A stretch of DNA of 39,778 nucleotides from Nitriliruptoraceae bacterium (GTDB lineage Bacteria; Actinomycetota; Nitriliruptoria; Nitriliruptorales; Nitriliruptoraceae), in assembly GCA_003558435.1 (NCBI GenBank), contig PWLR01000079.1, positions 1-39,778 on the forward strand. Direction: 5' to 3'. Positions within the stretch are counted from its first letter, which is position 1, and the number at the start of each line of letters is the position of its first letter. Below, one piece after another: positions 7,036-16,300 of the stretch. Both the position numbers and the translations under genes were made by a program. The notes beneath the pieces were generated by a model that made no database searches, was not told the DNA's origin, and worked only from the letters and a program-made list of their open reading frames with translations.

Positions 7036-9710
7036 GGGAGCGGCGGCAGCAGGCGACCGGCCGGGGAGACGTCCTCGGGCCCCCGCGCCTGCGGTGGCGA
7101 GCGCTCGAGGAAGTCGTCGAGCAGGTCCGGGGCGGTGGCGCGGTCACGCGCGTTGGCCAGCCGGTAGGCGGAGTAGCTGCGCCCGGCCAGGACGTAGCCG
7201 CGTTGTCGCTCGTCCAGCTCGCGCAGGTACGGGTCCTCGTGAGGGGGCACGGCCTGCTGCAGCTGGTCGTAGAACCGCTCCCTCGCCTCCCCGACCAGGA
7301 ACTCCGACTCCCCCGCCCGCACCGCCCGTTGGGTGCGCGGAGCCTCGTACTCGACCAGGGGCCGCGTGTCGGTGTTGATCTCCCGGTCGGCGTACAGCTG
7401 CGAGGCGGTGAGGTTGCCGGCGTACATCCGCAGCGCCACCGCCTCGAAGAACGCGTCCGGGAGCGGTTCGGAGGTCGTCGGCTCACCGAGCAGTTCGCGC
7501 CCCCGCTCGGCCAGCACCGTGGGGTCGAGCGGCTGCGGATCCTGCTCCCCGACGAGCGCGACGATCGAACGCTCGGAGAACAGGTCCCCGCGCCACACGG
7601 TCACCTGGTCGAACGCCTCGTCCATCGTCCGGCCGATGATGCCCAGTTCGTTGTCCGACGTCTGGTAGAGCGGCATCCACTGCACGTAACGGCCGCCGGG
7701 CAGCAGCCGCTCGCGCGCCGTCTCGTAGTGCTCCAAGGTGTAGAGGTTGCCGGTGCCCGCCTCCCACGGGACGAACAGGTCGCTGATGATCAGGTCGTAG
7801 CGGTCGTCGCTGCGGCTGAGGCACGTGCGCCCGTCCTCGGCGGTCACCGTGGCCCGCGGGTCCTCGAACAACCCGTCGGTCCAGGGCCCGAAGTGCGCCT
7901 CGGCCACCTCCACGACGTCCCGGATCAGCTCGCACACCACGAGTTGCTCGACCGGGAACCGCAGGCCCGCCCCCGCGGTGATACCGGTGCCCATGCCGAG
8001 GTAGAACACGTGGGACGGATCCGGATGGCTCAACATCGGGATCACGCTCTGGTTGCGTTCCGAGTCGGAGCCGCGCGTGCCACCGAGCGTGTAGTGGTTG
8101 TTGACCCGGATGGACAGATCGGCGTTGTGGTCCTCGATCACCGCGACGGTCGCCTGCGAGCCCTCGCGGACCTCGACCAGCGATTCGGTACCCGCCGGCG
8201 ACAGCCGCACGACATCCAACCCGGAGGGGCTCGTGGCCACCAGCGCCAGTGCCGTGACCCCGGCGGCAGCGGCGATCCCCACCCGCCCGGTGGTGCGACG
8301 GCTGAGCGCGACGGCCGCGACCAGCACGGGATAGACCGCCGCGAGCAGCAGCAGGGTCCGCCAGGCACCGAGGCTCGGCAGCAGCACGAACCCGGCGGCG
8401 AGCGAGCCCAGGATCCCCCCCGTGGTGTTGACCGCGACCAGCCGCCCGACGGTGTCCCCCGCACCGGCCGTCCGGCTCTGGAGGGTGCGCAACAGGTAGG
8501 GCAGCACCGCCCCCAGCACGATGCCCGGCAGCAACATGACCACCACCGCGACCCCGATGACCGCCACGACGTAGGGCCCGAAGTCGAGCTGCGGACCGAG
8601 CAGCGTCAACCCGTCGGTCCGCGCGGTGAACAGCCACGGCGAGACCGCGATCACCGCGGAGGATCCCACCAACAACGCGCCCAGCACGACCTCGGGGGTC
8701 ACGGTGCGCAGGCGGTTCAGGGCGTTGGCCAGCGTCGCCCCCAGCGACAGCGCCAGCAGGAACGTGGCCAGCACCAACGCGTAGGTGTAGGCGGAGTTCT
8801 GCAGCACCTGCGAGAACAACCGGGTCCACACCACCTCGACGGCCAGCGTCGCGAACCCGGACACGAACGCCGCCGCCCAGATCAACCCGGTCGGGATGGC
8901 CAGGGGCGCGACCACCGCGACCCGGCCGGATCGCGGGGGACGTCGAGGTGGCACCTCCTCCGCGTCGTGGGGCACCCGGGCCTTCTCGGCGGCACCGGCC
9001 ACCGCGGCCGGGGAGCGGACGGGTCCCCGCCCCCGGCCGAGGAGGATGGCGCTGACACCCACGGTCAGATCGATGCCGACCGCCAGCAGGTAGGCCCCCC
9101 GGAACCCCAGGGCCAACGGCAGCACGAACCCGGCCGCCAGGGCTCCCGTGGCCGAGCCGAAGGTGTTGACCGCATACAGCGTGCTGCCGGTGGTGCCGAG
9201 CCGCTCGGGGTCGCGGATCAGGTGTTGCGCCATCAACGGCAGGGTGCCGCCCATCAGGAACGCCGGGGGCAACAGCACCACCGAGGCCACCACCGCCTTG
9301 GCCACCGTGTCGAGCGCGACCGAGTCGCCCACCAGCGCGAACACCGCCGGGTAGAGCGCCACGTAGGCGTCGATGAGCAGGAAGTAGCCCAGCGCCGTCG
9401 CGGCGACCCCCACCTCCAGGATGCCGAACCACCGCAGGCTCGAACGCAACCGCGGCGCACGGCGCCCCCAGAACCACCCGCCCCACGCGATCCCGGTGAA
9501 GAAGATCGCGATGGTCAACGCCGCCGCCTGCGCGGTGCTACCGAACAACAGCCCGAGCTCGCGCACCCAGAGGACCTGGTAGACGAGCGCGGCGAAGCCG
9601 GAGGCGAAGAACAGGGCGATCAGCCCCACCGCGTGACGGTCGGCGCCGGCGGGGAGCGCGGTGGCCTCCGGCGACGCCGGGGATGCGGACGAGGCCGAAC
9701 CGATCGACAC
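7032..9710 (-). CDS. Large membrane-fused spermidine-synthase-like protein (second copy)
   Basis: 892 aa from a GTG start with a G-rich tract (GGGGG) 5 nt upstream. After a short Ser/Ala-rich tail, residues about 25-480 hold two blocks of hydrophobic helices resembling a duplicated transporter-like membrane domain (ALFFASGFAALVYQVLWVREL is the family's first-helix signature). The C-terminal half is a spermidine-synthase/methyltransferase-like Rossmann domain with FYLGMGTGIT, VCELI, AEDGR and IISDLFVPWE. The GGGDGG motif of real aminopropyltransferases is replaced by GMGTGIT. A tail of about 150 residues follows. Such fused proteins are widespread, mostly uncharacterised, and sometimes annotated as MFS/spermidine synthase. 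It is distantly related to the 511-aa protein at 2911-4446. Confidence 0.88.
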   Translation of the reverse strand: MSIGSASSASPASPEATALPAGADRHAVGLIALFFASGFAALVYQVLWVRELGLLFGSTAQAAALTIAIFFTGIAWGGWFWGRRAPRLRSSLRWFGILEVGVAATALGYFLLIDAYVALYPAVFALVGDSVALDTVAKAVVASVVLLPPAFLMGGTLPLMAQHLIRDPERLGTTGSTLYAVNTFGSATGALAAGFVLPLALGFRGAYLLAVGIDLTVGVSAILLGRGRGPVRSPAAVAGAAEKARVPHDAEEVPPRRPPRSGRVAVVAPLAIPTGLIWAAAFVSGFATLAVEVVWTRLFSQVLQNSAYTYALVLATFLLALSLGATLANALNRLRTVTPEVVLGALLVGSSAVIAVSPWLFTARTDGLTLLGPQLDFGPYVVAVIGVAVVVMLLPGIVLGAVLPYLLRTLQSRTAGAGDTVGRLVAVNTTGGILGSLAAGFVLLPSLGAWRTLLLLAAVYPVLVAAVALSRRTTGRVGIAAAAGVTALALVATSPSGLDVVRLSPAGTESLVEVREGSQATVAVIEDHNADLSIRVNNHYTLGGTRGSDSERNQSVIPMLSHPDPSHVFYLGMGTGITAGAGLRFPVEQLVVCELIRDVVEVAEAHFGPWTDGLFEDPRATVTAEDGRTCLSRSDDRYDLIISDLFVPWEAGTGNLYTLEHYETARERLLPGGRYVQWMPLYQTSDNELGIIGRTMDEAFDQVTVWRGDLFSERSIVALVGEQDPQPLDPTVLAERGRELLGEPTTSEPLPDAFFEAVALRMYAGNLTASQLYADREINTDTRPLVEYEAPRTQRAVRAGESEFLVGEARERFYDQLQQAVPPHEDPYLRELDERQRGYVLAGRSYSAYRLANARDRATAPDLLDDFLERSPPQARGPEDVSPAGRLLPPLP

Positions 9711-9868
9711 GAGACCCCCGCGTGTTCCCGGGTCTCGCGTTCCTCGCGACCCGGCAGATATGAGACTGATTCTCGGACGGTTCCCATGTTACTGCTCGAG
9801 CCGGAACGCCCGCACCCCTGGTCAGATCGCGAACCACGTGGCATGCTCGTGGACCTCAGGAGGTCCCC
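9711..9868. promoter_or_regulatory. Divergent promoter region between the fused synthase-like gene and the CBS gene
   Basis: These 158 bp separate two divergent genes. CCGGGT and ACCCGG flank a C/G-rich core at about 9727-9754 and could form a hairpin or an operator. AGGAGGT next to the CBS start is its ribosome binding site. I do not see a convincing promoter consensus. Confidence 0.3.
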
Positions 9869-10309
9869 ATGGGTGCCACGGTCTCGATGATCATCGACCG
9901 CAAGGGCTCGAGCGTGGCCACCATCGCTCCCGACGAGACGCTCGCCACCGCCGCCGAACGGCTCGCCGAACGTCGGATCGGGGCACTGGTGGTCTCCAGC
10001 GACGGGCGTTCGGTCGAGGGCATCCTCTCCGAACGCGACCTCGTCGGGCAGCTCGCCGCGGCCGGCGCGGGGACACCGGAGCTCACCGTGGCTGAGGCCA
10101 TGAACACCGACGTGGTCACCTGCGGCCCGGCGACCACGACCGATGAGCTCGCACGGATGATGACCGAGGGACGGTTCCGTCACGTCCCGGTGCTCGATGA
10201 CGGCCTCCTGATCGGGATCGTCTCCATCGGCGACGTCGTCAAGGCGCGCATCGACGAGCTGACCCTCGAGACCGGACAACTGCAGGCCTACGTGACCGGC
10301 GGCTACTGA
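9869..10309 (+). CDS. CBS-domain pair protein
   Basis: 146 aa, with a near-perfect AGGAGGT ribosome binding site 5 nt upstream. The protein is essentially one Bateman module. The first CBS repeat covers about residues 8-65 (VATIAPDETLATAAERLAE, ending GILSERDLVGQLA). The second covers about 72-135 (VAEAMNTDVVTCGPATTTDE, ending HVPVLDDGLLIGIVSIGDVV). Such stand-alone CBS pairs bind adenosine nucleotides and usually modulate partner proteins. No partner is fused or obviously co-transcribed here. Confidence 0.93.
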   Translation: MGATVSMIIDRKGSSVATIAPDETLATAAERLAERRIGALVVSSDGRSVEGILSERDLVGQLAAAGAGTPELTVAEAMNTDVVTCGPATTTDELARMMTEGRFRHVPVLDDGLLIGIVSIGDVVKARIDELTLETGQLQAYVTGGY

Positions 10310-10310
10310 A

Positions 10311-10327
10311 CGCGGGCGCCGCCCGCG
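10311..10327 (+). terminator. Hairpin directly after the CBS gene
   Basis: CGCGGGC pairs perfectly with GCCCGCG around a GCC loop, starting 1 bp after the stop codon. A likely intrinsic terminator without a T tract. Confidence 0.5.
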
Positions 10328-10330
10328 AGC

Positions 10331-10471
10331 CGCGCGACGAACGCCGGCACCCACCGGGAAGATCCGACGCTGCGCCCCACCGCGCTGGTGCGGCGGGAGG
10401 ACGTGGTCGTGGGGGCCGGCGCGACCGAACGCGGCGCGCGGCTCGCCATCGTGACGATCAACTCGTAGGGC
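10331..10471 (+). pseudogene. Coding-like fragment of unknown origin
   Basis: After the CBS stop the same reading frame continues without interruption for over 40 codons to a TAG at about 10469-10471. It has strong G/C at third positions and a protein-like composition (segments RPTALVRREDVVVGAGATER and LAIVTINS). It has no start codon with a ribosome binding site. It may be the decayed 3' end of a lost gene or a former C-terminal extension of the CBS protein. I do not recognise the family, and chance openness in GC-rich DNA is possible. Confidence 0.25.
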
Positions 10472-10506
10472 GGAGGACGCATGCTCGGTGCCTTCCTCGT
10501 CGATGG

Positions 10507-10523
10507 TCGGCCTCACGGGCCGA
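10507..10523 (-). terminator. Weak hairpin after the LuxR-type regulator
   Basis: TCGGCC pairs with GGCCGA around TCACG, just past the stop of the minus-strand regulator. A candidate terminator. Confidence 0.3.
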
Positions 10524-10529
10524 TGAGGT

Positions 10530-13121
10530 CTAGGGGGTCGCGCTCTCCAGCCGGACGATGGCCGCGAGCATCTCCTCGCGACTGTTGACCCCGAGCTTCT
10601 GGCGGATGCGCGCGACATGGTGTTCGACGGTCTTCGGGGAGATGAACAACTGGCCGCCGATCTGTTTGTGGGTCATGCCGGTCAGCACGTAGGAGGCGAC
10701 CTCCCGTTCACGCGCGGACAAGCCGGTGGCCGGTTGCGTACCGGCGGTCGACCGACTCGACGCCTGGAGGTCCCGCGCGACGCCCAGCAGCCGTCGCATC
10801 ACCCCGGGCTCGTCGGTGCGTACCGCCGCGGAACCGGCGACCCGCGAGGCCTCCCATGGCAGCCCGACCTCCCCGAGCCGCGTCGCCGCCCGCTCGACGA
10901 ACCCACCATCCACGCGGCCGCGGACGATCTCCGCCCAGGCGGCTGCGACATCGACGAGAGCGGCGGCACGATCTCCCGGTGGGCCGAGCGCATCCATGGC
11001 CTTGGCGCTGCGGCCGACCGCTTCGACGTCGCTCGCAACGACCGCCGTCTGGAGTTCGTCCCACCGGACCTGGAACGTCCACAGCGGGGGTTCGCCGAGT
11101 CGGTCCAGCAACCTCCAGACGTGCTCGGTGCACGAACCCGCCATCGCCGGGTCCCCGATCCGGGCCGCCCCGATCATGAGCTCGCCATAGGGCTGTAGGA
11201 GCAGCAGATCGACCGGCTGCGCCAACAGCACGGTTCGGGCACGGGACCACGCCGCTGCCAGGGCAGCCAGGTCCCCCTGCCGGCGGGCCACGCCGACCTC
11301 GATGGCGCATACGAGCAGTTCCTCACGCAGCTCCAGCGGGTGGCGCTGGTCGTCGCGGTGCTGCTCCGCCGTCGCCAGAGCGGTCGACCAGCGACCACGG
11401 CGCAGCGCCGTCCAGGCACGCAACAGCTGCTGACGGACGCCGAGCTGGGCGGGAAGCCCCTCGTCGTCCGCCCGGGCGGCCAACACATGTTCCGCCAGCT
11501 CGAACTCGAGGAGGTGGTGCGCCACGATGGCCGCCACGAACTGAGCTCGGTCGGGCAGTTCCGGTCGCTGGCGCGCGACCGCCTGCAGACCAGCCGCCTC
11601 GAGAAGCGGCGCCAGCGTGCTGGAGCTCGGAGGGCCGTCGTCCCAACTCCCGCACGCGGGGGCGAGCGAGGCGAGCAGGGCGCGAGCGACCAGACCCACC
11701 GAGGTCAGCACCATGGCGGTGGGGATCGGCGTCTCGGCGTCGATCCCGGCGACGATGCGGCGGGCACGCTCGATCTCCCCGATGGTCGCGAACCCGATCG
11801 CGGCGAGGTAGCGGTAGACCACGCGCTCGTTCGCGTCGCTGACCGCTATGGCCAGCTGCTCGTAGAGTTCCGCTGCACGAGACCACGAACCACGCCGCGC
11901 GAACGCCGTGGCGGCCGTCGCCATCGCCCGCACCCGGCCGGCCGGGTCGGCATCGCGGACCGCCACATCGGCGAGGCGCAGGGCCTCGTCCAGCTCACCG
12001 CCGGAGAGCGCGAACTCCGCCCGCGGCACGGCCAGGACCGTGGCGCTCGCCCCCATGGCCTCGGCCCTCGCGAGCCACGAGGACGCCTCGCCCGGCGCCT
12101 CGCCGACCGCCTCGATGGCCGCCGCGGCGTAGAGTTCGATGGTGTGCGCTCCCTCGGCCCCCGCCGCCACGAGCCGGGCAGCCGCTCGCTGCGCGGGTTC
12201 GATCCCCGCCAGCGCCGCGCGCGTGATCCCTTCGTGGATCCGATCTCGCTCGACGGCCGGGACGACCGCGCGCACGGCATCGGCGACCACCGGGATCACC
12301 GCCGAGCGTTCCGCGGACATCAAACCGGCGTCCGCGAGTCGCATCCCGGCCAGCTCCAGTTGGGTTCGGTCGAGGCCGGTGACGTCGCCGAGCACATCCG
12401 GGCGGGGGCAGACACCCAGGCTCAAGGCCGTGAGCAGCGAGCGGGCGGGCGGTGGGAGGTCGTCGCGTTCGGCGCGGATGCACTCGACGAGCCACGGGAT
12501 CCGCGGTGATCGGTCCGGAACCCCGTCGCCCGACACCTCGGCTTCGGCCCATGCGCGCACGATCGCCTCGGCATACCGGGCCAGGCCCCCGCTCAGTTCC
12601 GCGAGGACGGCGATACGTCGTTCGGACGGCTCGTGCCCGGCCCACGCATTCGAGAGCCGGCGCAGCCCGTCAGTGGACAACGGGCCGATGACCGTCGCCG
12701 GACCACCGCGCGATTCCAACCGGCTCAGTGCGCCCGACACCCGGCCGGGGCGTCGTGCGAGGACGAGGCGGACCGATCCCCCCGGGTGCAGGCCCACATC
12801 GATCAGGAGCCGCAGGGACGCCCGGTCCAGGAGGTGCGTGTCGTCGACGACGAGCCCCTGCGTCCCCGTCGCGAGGCGTTCGACGACCCGCCGGTGCGCC
12901 GCCGACGTCTCCGGGCGCTCCGCTGTCGACGGCAACCCCGCATGCTCCTCGGCCGACAGCAGGGCTTCGACACCCCCGTAGGCCACCGTTCCCCCCGGCC
13001 GTCCGCCACACGAACCGACCGTCGAGCCCTCCCGCTGCCACCGGTCGATGATCGACCGCAGCAGGTGGGTCTTCCCGGAACCCCCGACGCCGAGGATGCA
13101 CCGGACCGCCTCACCATCCAC
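10530..13121 (-). CDS. LuxR-family STAND transcriptional regulator (LAL type)
   Basis: 863 aa from a GTG start preceded by GGAGGT about 4 nt upstream. An in-frame ATG at 13232 would add 37 low-complexity residues but has no ribosome binding site, so the shorter form is preferred. A P-loop is right at the N-terminus (GVGGSGKT, about 11-18), and Walker B is LVVDDTHLL (about 90-98). A long alpha-helical, TPR-like middle follows. The last 65 residues are a LuxR helix-turn-helix (LSAREREVASYVLTGMTHKQ, then ISPKTVEHHVARIRQKLGV). Large ATP-binding LuxR regulators of this kind activate transcription on sensing a ligand or partner. It is divergent from the BTAD regulator at 13307, and the two are likely to share an operator region. 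Ligand and targets are unknown. Confidence 0.9.
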   Translation of the reverse strand: MDGEAVRCILGVGGSGKTHLLRSIIDRWQREGSTVGSCGGRPGGTVAYGGVEALLSAEEHAGLPSTAERPETSAAHRRVVERLATGTQGLVVDDTHLLDRASLRLLIDVGLHPGGSVRLVLARRPGRVSGALSRLESRGGPATVIGPLSTDGLRRLSNAWAGHEPSERRIAVLAELSGGLARYAEAIVRAWAEAEVSGDGVPDRSPRIPWLVECIRAERDDLPPPARSLLTALSLGVCPRPDVLGDVTGLDRTQLELAGMRLADAGLMSAERSAVIPVVADAVRAVVPAVERDRIHEGITRAALAGIEPAQRAAARLVAAGAEGAHTIELYAAAAIEAVGEAPGEASSWLARAEAMGASATVLAVPRAEFALSGGELDEALRLADVAVRDADPAGRVRAMATAATAFARRGSWSRAAELYEQLAIAVSDANERVVYRYLAAIGFATIGEIERARRIVAGIDAETPIPTAMVLTSVGLVARALLASLAPACGSWDDGPPSSSTLAPLLEAAGLQAVARQRPELPDRAQFVAAIVAHHLLEFELAEHVLAARADDEGLPAQLGVRQQLLRAWTALRRGRWSTALATAEQHRDDQRHPLELREELLVCAIEVGVARRQGDLAALAAAWSRARTVLLAQPVDLLLLQPYGELMIGAARIGDPAMAGSCTEHVWRLLDRLGEPPLWTFQVRWDELQTAVVASDVEAVGRSAKAMDALGPPGDRAAALVDVAAAWAEIVRGRVDGGFVERAATRLGEVGLPWEASRVAGSAAVRTDEPGVMRRLLGVARDLQASSRSTAGTQPATGLSAREREVASYVLTGMTHKQIGGQLFISPKTVEHHVARIRQKLGVNSREEMLAAIVRLESATP

Positions 13122-13240
13122 GGGACCTCCAGCGCTCGTCGAGGTCCGGCCACCCTCCCCCACCCCGCTGGAGCGAGGGTGGACCCCCGCTGACGCCGGC
13201 CCTGCGAGGGGCCGTCCATGTACCGCCGACATTCACAACC

Positions 13241-13292
13241 GATCGGGGGAGAGCTAGCGTCCAAAGGCGCCGGCCGGGACCTCCCCCAGATC
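13241..13292. promoter_or_regulatory. Long-spaced inverted repeat between two divergent regulators
   Basis: GATCGGGGGAG at 13241-13251 and CTCCCCCAGATC at 13281-13292 are inverted copies with one inserted or changed base. Their centres lie about 40 bp apart, close to four helical turns. The pair sits between the LuxR-type regulator (-) and the BTAD regulator (+), where autoregulatory sites would be expected. Confidence 0.45.
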
Positions 13293-13306
13293 GCGAGAAG
13301 ACCGTC

Positions 13307-16300
13307 TTGGACGAGCAGCCGCCTCCCGGTCCCCCGTCCGGACACATCCACGTACCGATGGCGAAGGCCCTTCCACCGGTCCCGCCGCCGAGTTACGTGC
13401 GTCGGGCGGAGCTCGAGTCCCGGATCGGCGAGTGTCTGCATCACCGTCTCACGACCGTGGTGGCGGGCGCGGGTTTCGGCAAGTCCACGTTGTTGGCGGC
13501 ATGGGCGGCCGACGCCGGAGCCGCGTGGTACACCCTCGGCCGTGACGATGCGGCCCCGACCGCGCTCGCCCGCGGCATCCTCGCGGCACTCCGTGTCCGT
13601 ATCCCCGACCTACCGACCGAGCTCACGACCGCGGCGACATCATCCTCGGGCCCGGACACCCTTGCCTCCACCCGGGGGGCATCGCTCGGCGCCATCCTGG
13701 CCGAGACGCTCGACGAGCACACCCGCGGGGACATCGTCCTGGTACTCGACGACGTCGATGAACTCCCCCTCGGCGGCGCCGCCGCCGAACTCGTGCAACG
13801 ACTCTGCCGCCAAGGGCCACCGAACCTCCACCTCGTCCTCAGCTCCCGCAACGAACCGCCGTTCCGGGTGCAACGGCTACGAGGTCGCGGTCAGGTGTTG
13901 GCGCTCCACGGCGACGACCTGGCCTTCTCGCCGAACGAGACCCGCCAGCTGCTCACCACCCTGCTCGGTGACCACGCCGATCGGTTCACCGGGCCGTTGC
14001 AGGAGCTGACCGGAGGCTGGCCTGCCGCCATCCGGCTCGCGGCCGAGGCCCTGCGACGGACGGGAACCGACGACGCCGACGACGCGATGGCGCGCCTACG
14101 CACGAGCGGGAGCTCGTTGTTCCCCTACCTCGTCGAGGAGGTCTTCGCGAACCGTCCACCCGCGACCCGCGAGCTCGTGCGCCGGATCGCGCCCCTACCA
14201 CGGTTCACGGTCGAGCTCTGTCGACACCTCGGCATCGAGGCCCCGGGATCGGTGATCGACGGTCTCGGACGGTGGGGCATGCTCGAGGGGTCGAACGAGG
14301 CCGACGGCTGGTACGCACTCAACGGGCTCGTCCGGGAGTACGCGCTCGCCGAGTTGCCGCTGGACGCAGAGGAGCGCACGACGCTCTGGCGCACCGCCGC
14401 CGGATGGATGTCGGCGAACCACCACCACGTCGAGGCACTGCGGTGCCTGTTCGCGGCCGGCGATCACGCGGCCGGCGCCGAACTGCTCCGGACGCGAGGT
14501 CGCGAACTCGTGGCCGCCGGTCACGTCCATGAGGTGGTCAAGGCGGTCACGGACCTGCCGAGCCACCTCCACGGGCCGGAATTGCAGATCATCGCCGGCG
14601 AGGCACGGCAGGTGCTGGGCGACTGGGAAGGCGCGCTGGCATGCTTCCACGAGGCCGCCGGCGACCAGCCGCTGCTCCCGGCCGGGCTCGCCTGGCGGAT
14701 CGGTCTGATCCACCATCTGCGCGGGGAGCCGGACGAGGCCTTGGCCGCCTACGGCCGCGGACGCATCGTCGACCCTGACGGCCGGGACGAGGCGCTGCTG
14801 TCGGCGTGGACCGCAGCGGCGCACTACATCCGCGGCGACGAGATGGCGTGCCAGGAGCATGCCGAACTCGCACACCGCGCAGCGCAGCGGGCCGGGGACC
14901 CGGAGGCGTTGGCGACCTCCCACACCGTGCTCGCGATGCTCGCCGCCCTCCAGGGCGACCGGCGGGCCAACGATGCGCACTACCTGCAGGCGCTCGATGC
15001 CGCCGAGAGCGCCGGCAACGTGCTGCTCCTCGCGCGCATCCACTGCAACCGCGGATCCCGCAGCCTCGAGGAAGGCGCCTACGAGGACGCCATCATCGAA
15101 CTGGAACGCGCGATCCGGCTGGCCGAGGTCACCGGCTTCGCGGCCTTCCACGCGCTCGCGCTGTCGAACCGCGGCGAGGCGCGACTGGCGCTGGGGCGTC
15201 TGGAGGAGGCGACAGCGGACTACCAGGCCGCTCGTGACATCTACCAGCGGATCGGATCGGCGATGGTGAGCTATCCCCTGGCGGGCCTCGGACAGGTACA
15301 CAGCGTGCGCGGCGATCTCGCCCTGGCCCGGGCCGCCCTCGAGGAGGCCGTCGACGTCGCCGAACGCGCCGGTGACCAGCAGGGGCTCGTCCCGGCGCTG
15401 GCCGGTCTCGCTCGCGTGGTCGCGGGCGACGACCCGGTCTTGGCCGAGCAACTCGTCCGCCGGGCCATCGCTCCCGGCTCGGGCATGGCTCACGTCGACG
15501 CGCTGCTGGGGGCCGGTTGGGTCGCGCTCGCCATCGACCGCCGGGTCGATGCCCGGGCGTTCGCTGCGGATGCGGAGACCCATGCGCGGCGCCGGCGTGA
15601 CCGAGCCGGGCTCGCCGAGTCGCTCGAGTTGCGGAGCCTGGCGGCCGAGCCCCCCTCCCGCGATCTGACCCATCTCGACCAGGCCGCGGCGATCTGGCGG
15701 GAACTCGGCAACCCGATCGGCATGGCGCGGGTCGCGCTGGCCCGGACCCGACTGGCCGCAGGCCCCACCGACACGACCCGGGACGATCTCGCCTCCGACC
15801 AGCTCCGGGCTCTGGGGGTCGGCGCCCGAGCCGCGGAGGCGGCGGGACCCCTTCGCTCGCTGACCGCCCGGAACGGTCCACCGGTGGCGTTGCGCTCGCT
15901 CGGCGCCTTCCGCGTCCTACGCGACGGGACGACCGCGCCGGTCACCGATTGGCAGTCCCGCAAGGCGCGCGACCTCCTCAAGATGCTCCTCGCCCGCCGG
16001 GGTCGTCCGACGTCGCGCGAGGTCCTGATGGACAACCTGTGGCCGGGCGAGGACCCGGGGCGGCTCGGCAATCGCCTGTCGGGCCTGCTCTCGACGGTCC
16101 GGAGCGTGCTCGACCCCGACCACCGATTCGCCGCTGAACACCTCGTCGTCTCCGACCGGGGCTCGGTCTGGCTCGAACTCGATCATCTCGACATCGACGT
16201 GTTGAGCTTCCTCGAAGCGGCGTCCGCAGGGCTGTCGCTCCGGCGCGACGGATCCGCCGGAGCTGCCGATGTCCTACGCGCGGCCGAGGCGGCCTACACC

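Noticed and set aside
6990..9890. 966-codon plus-strand open frame antisense to the fused synthase-like gene
   Set aside because: It is rich in Arg, Gly, Pro, Gln and His, has no domain pattern and mirrors a well-supported minus-strand gene; such frames are expected in GC-rich DNA.
10481..10590. Short plus-strand frame (about 36 codons) with GGAGG 5 nt before its ATG
   Set aside because: It runs antisense into the LuxR-type regulator, has no hydrophobic or domain pattern, and is too short to support on the ribosome binding site alone.
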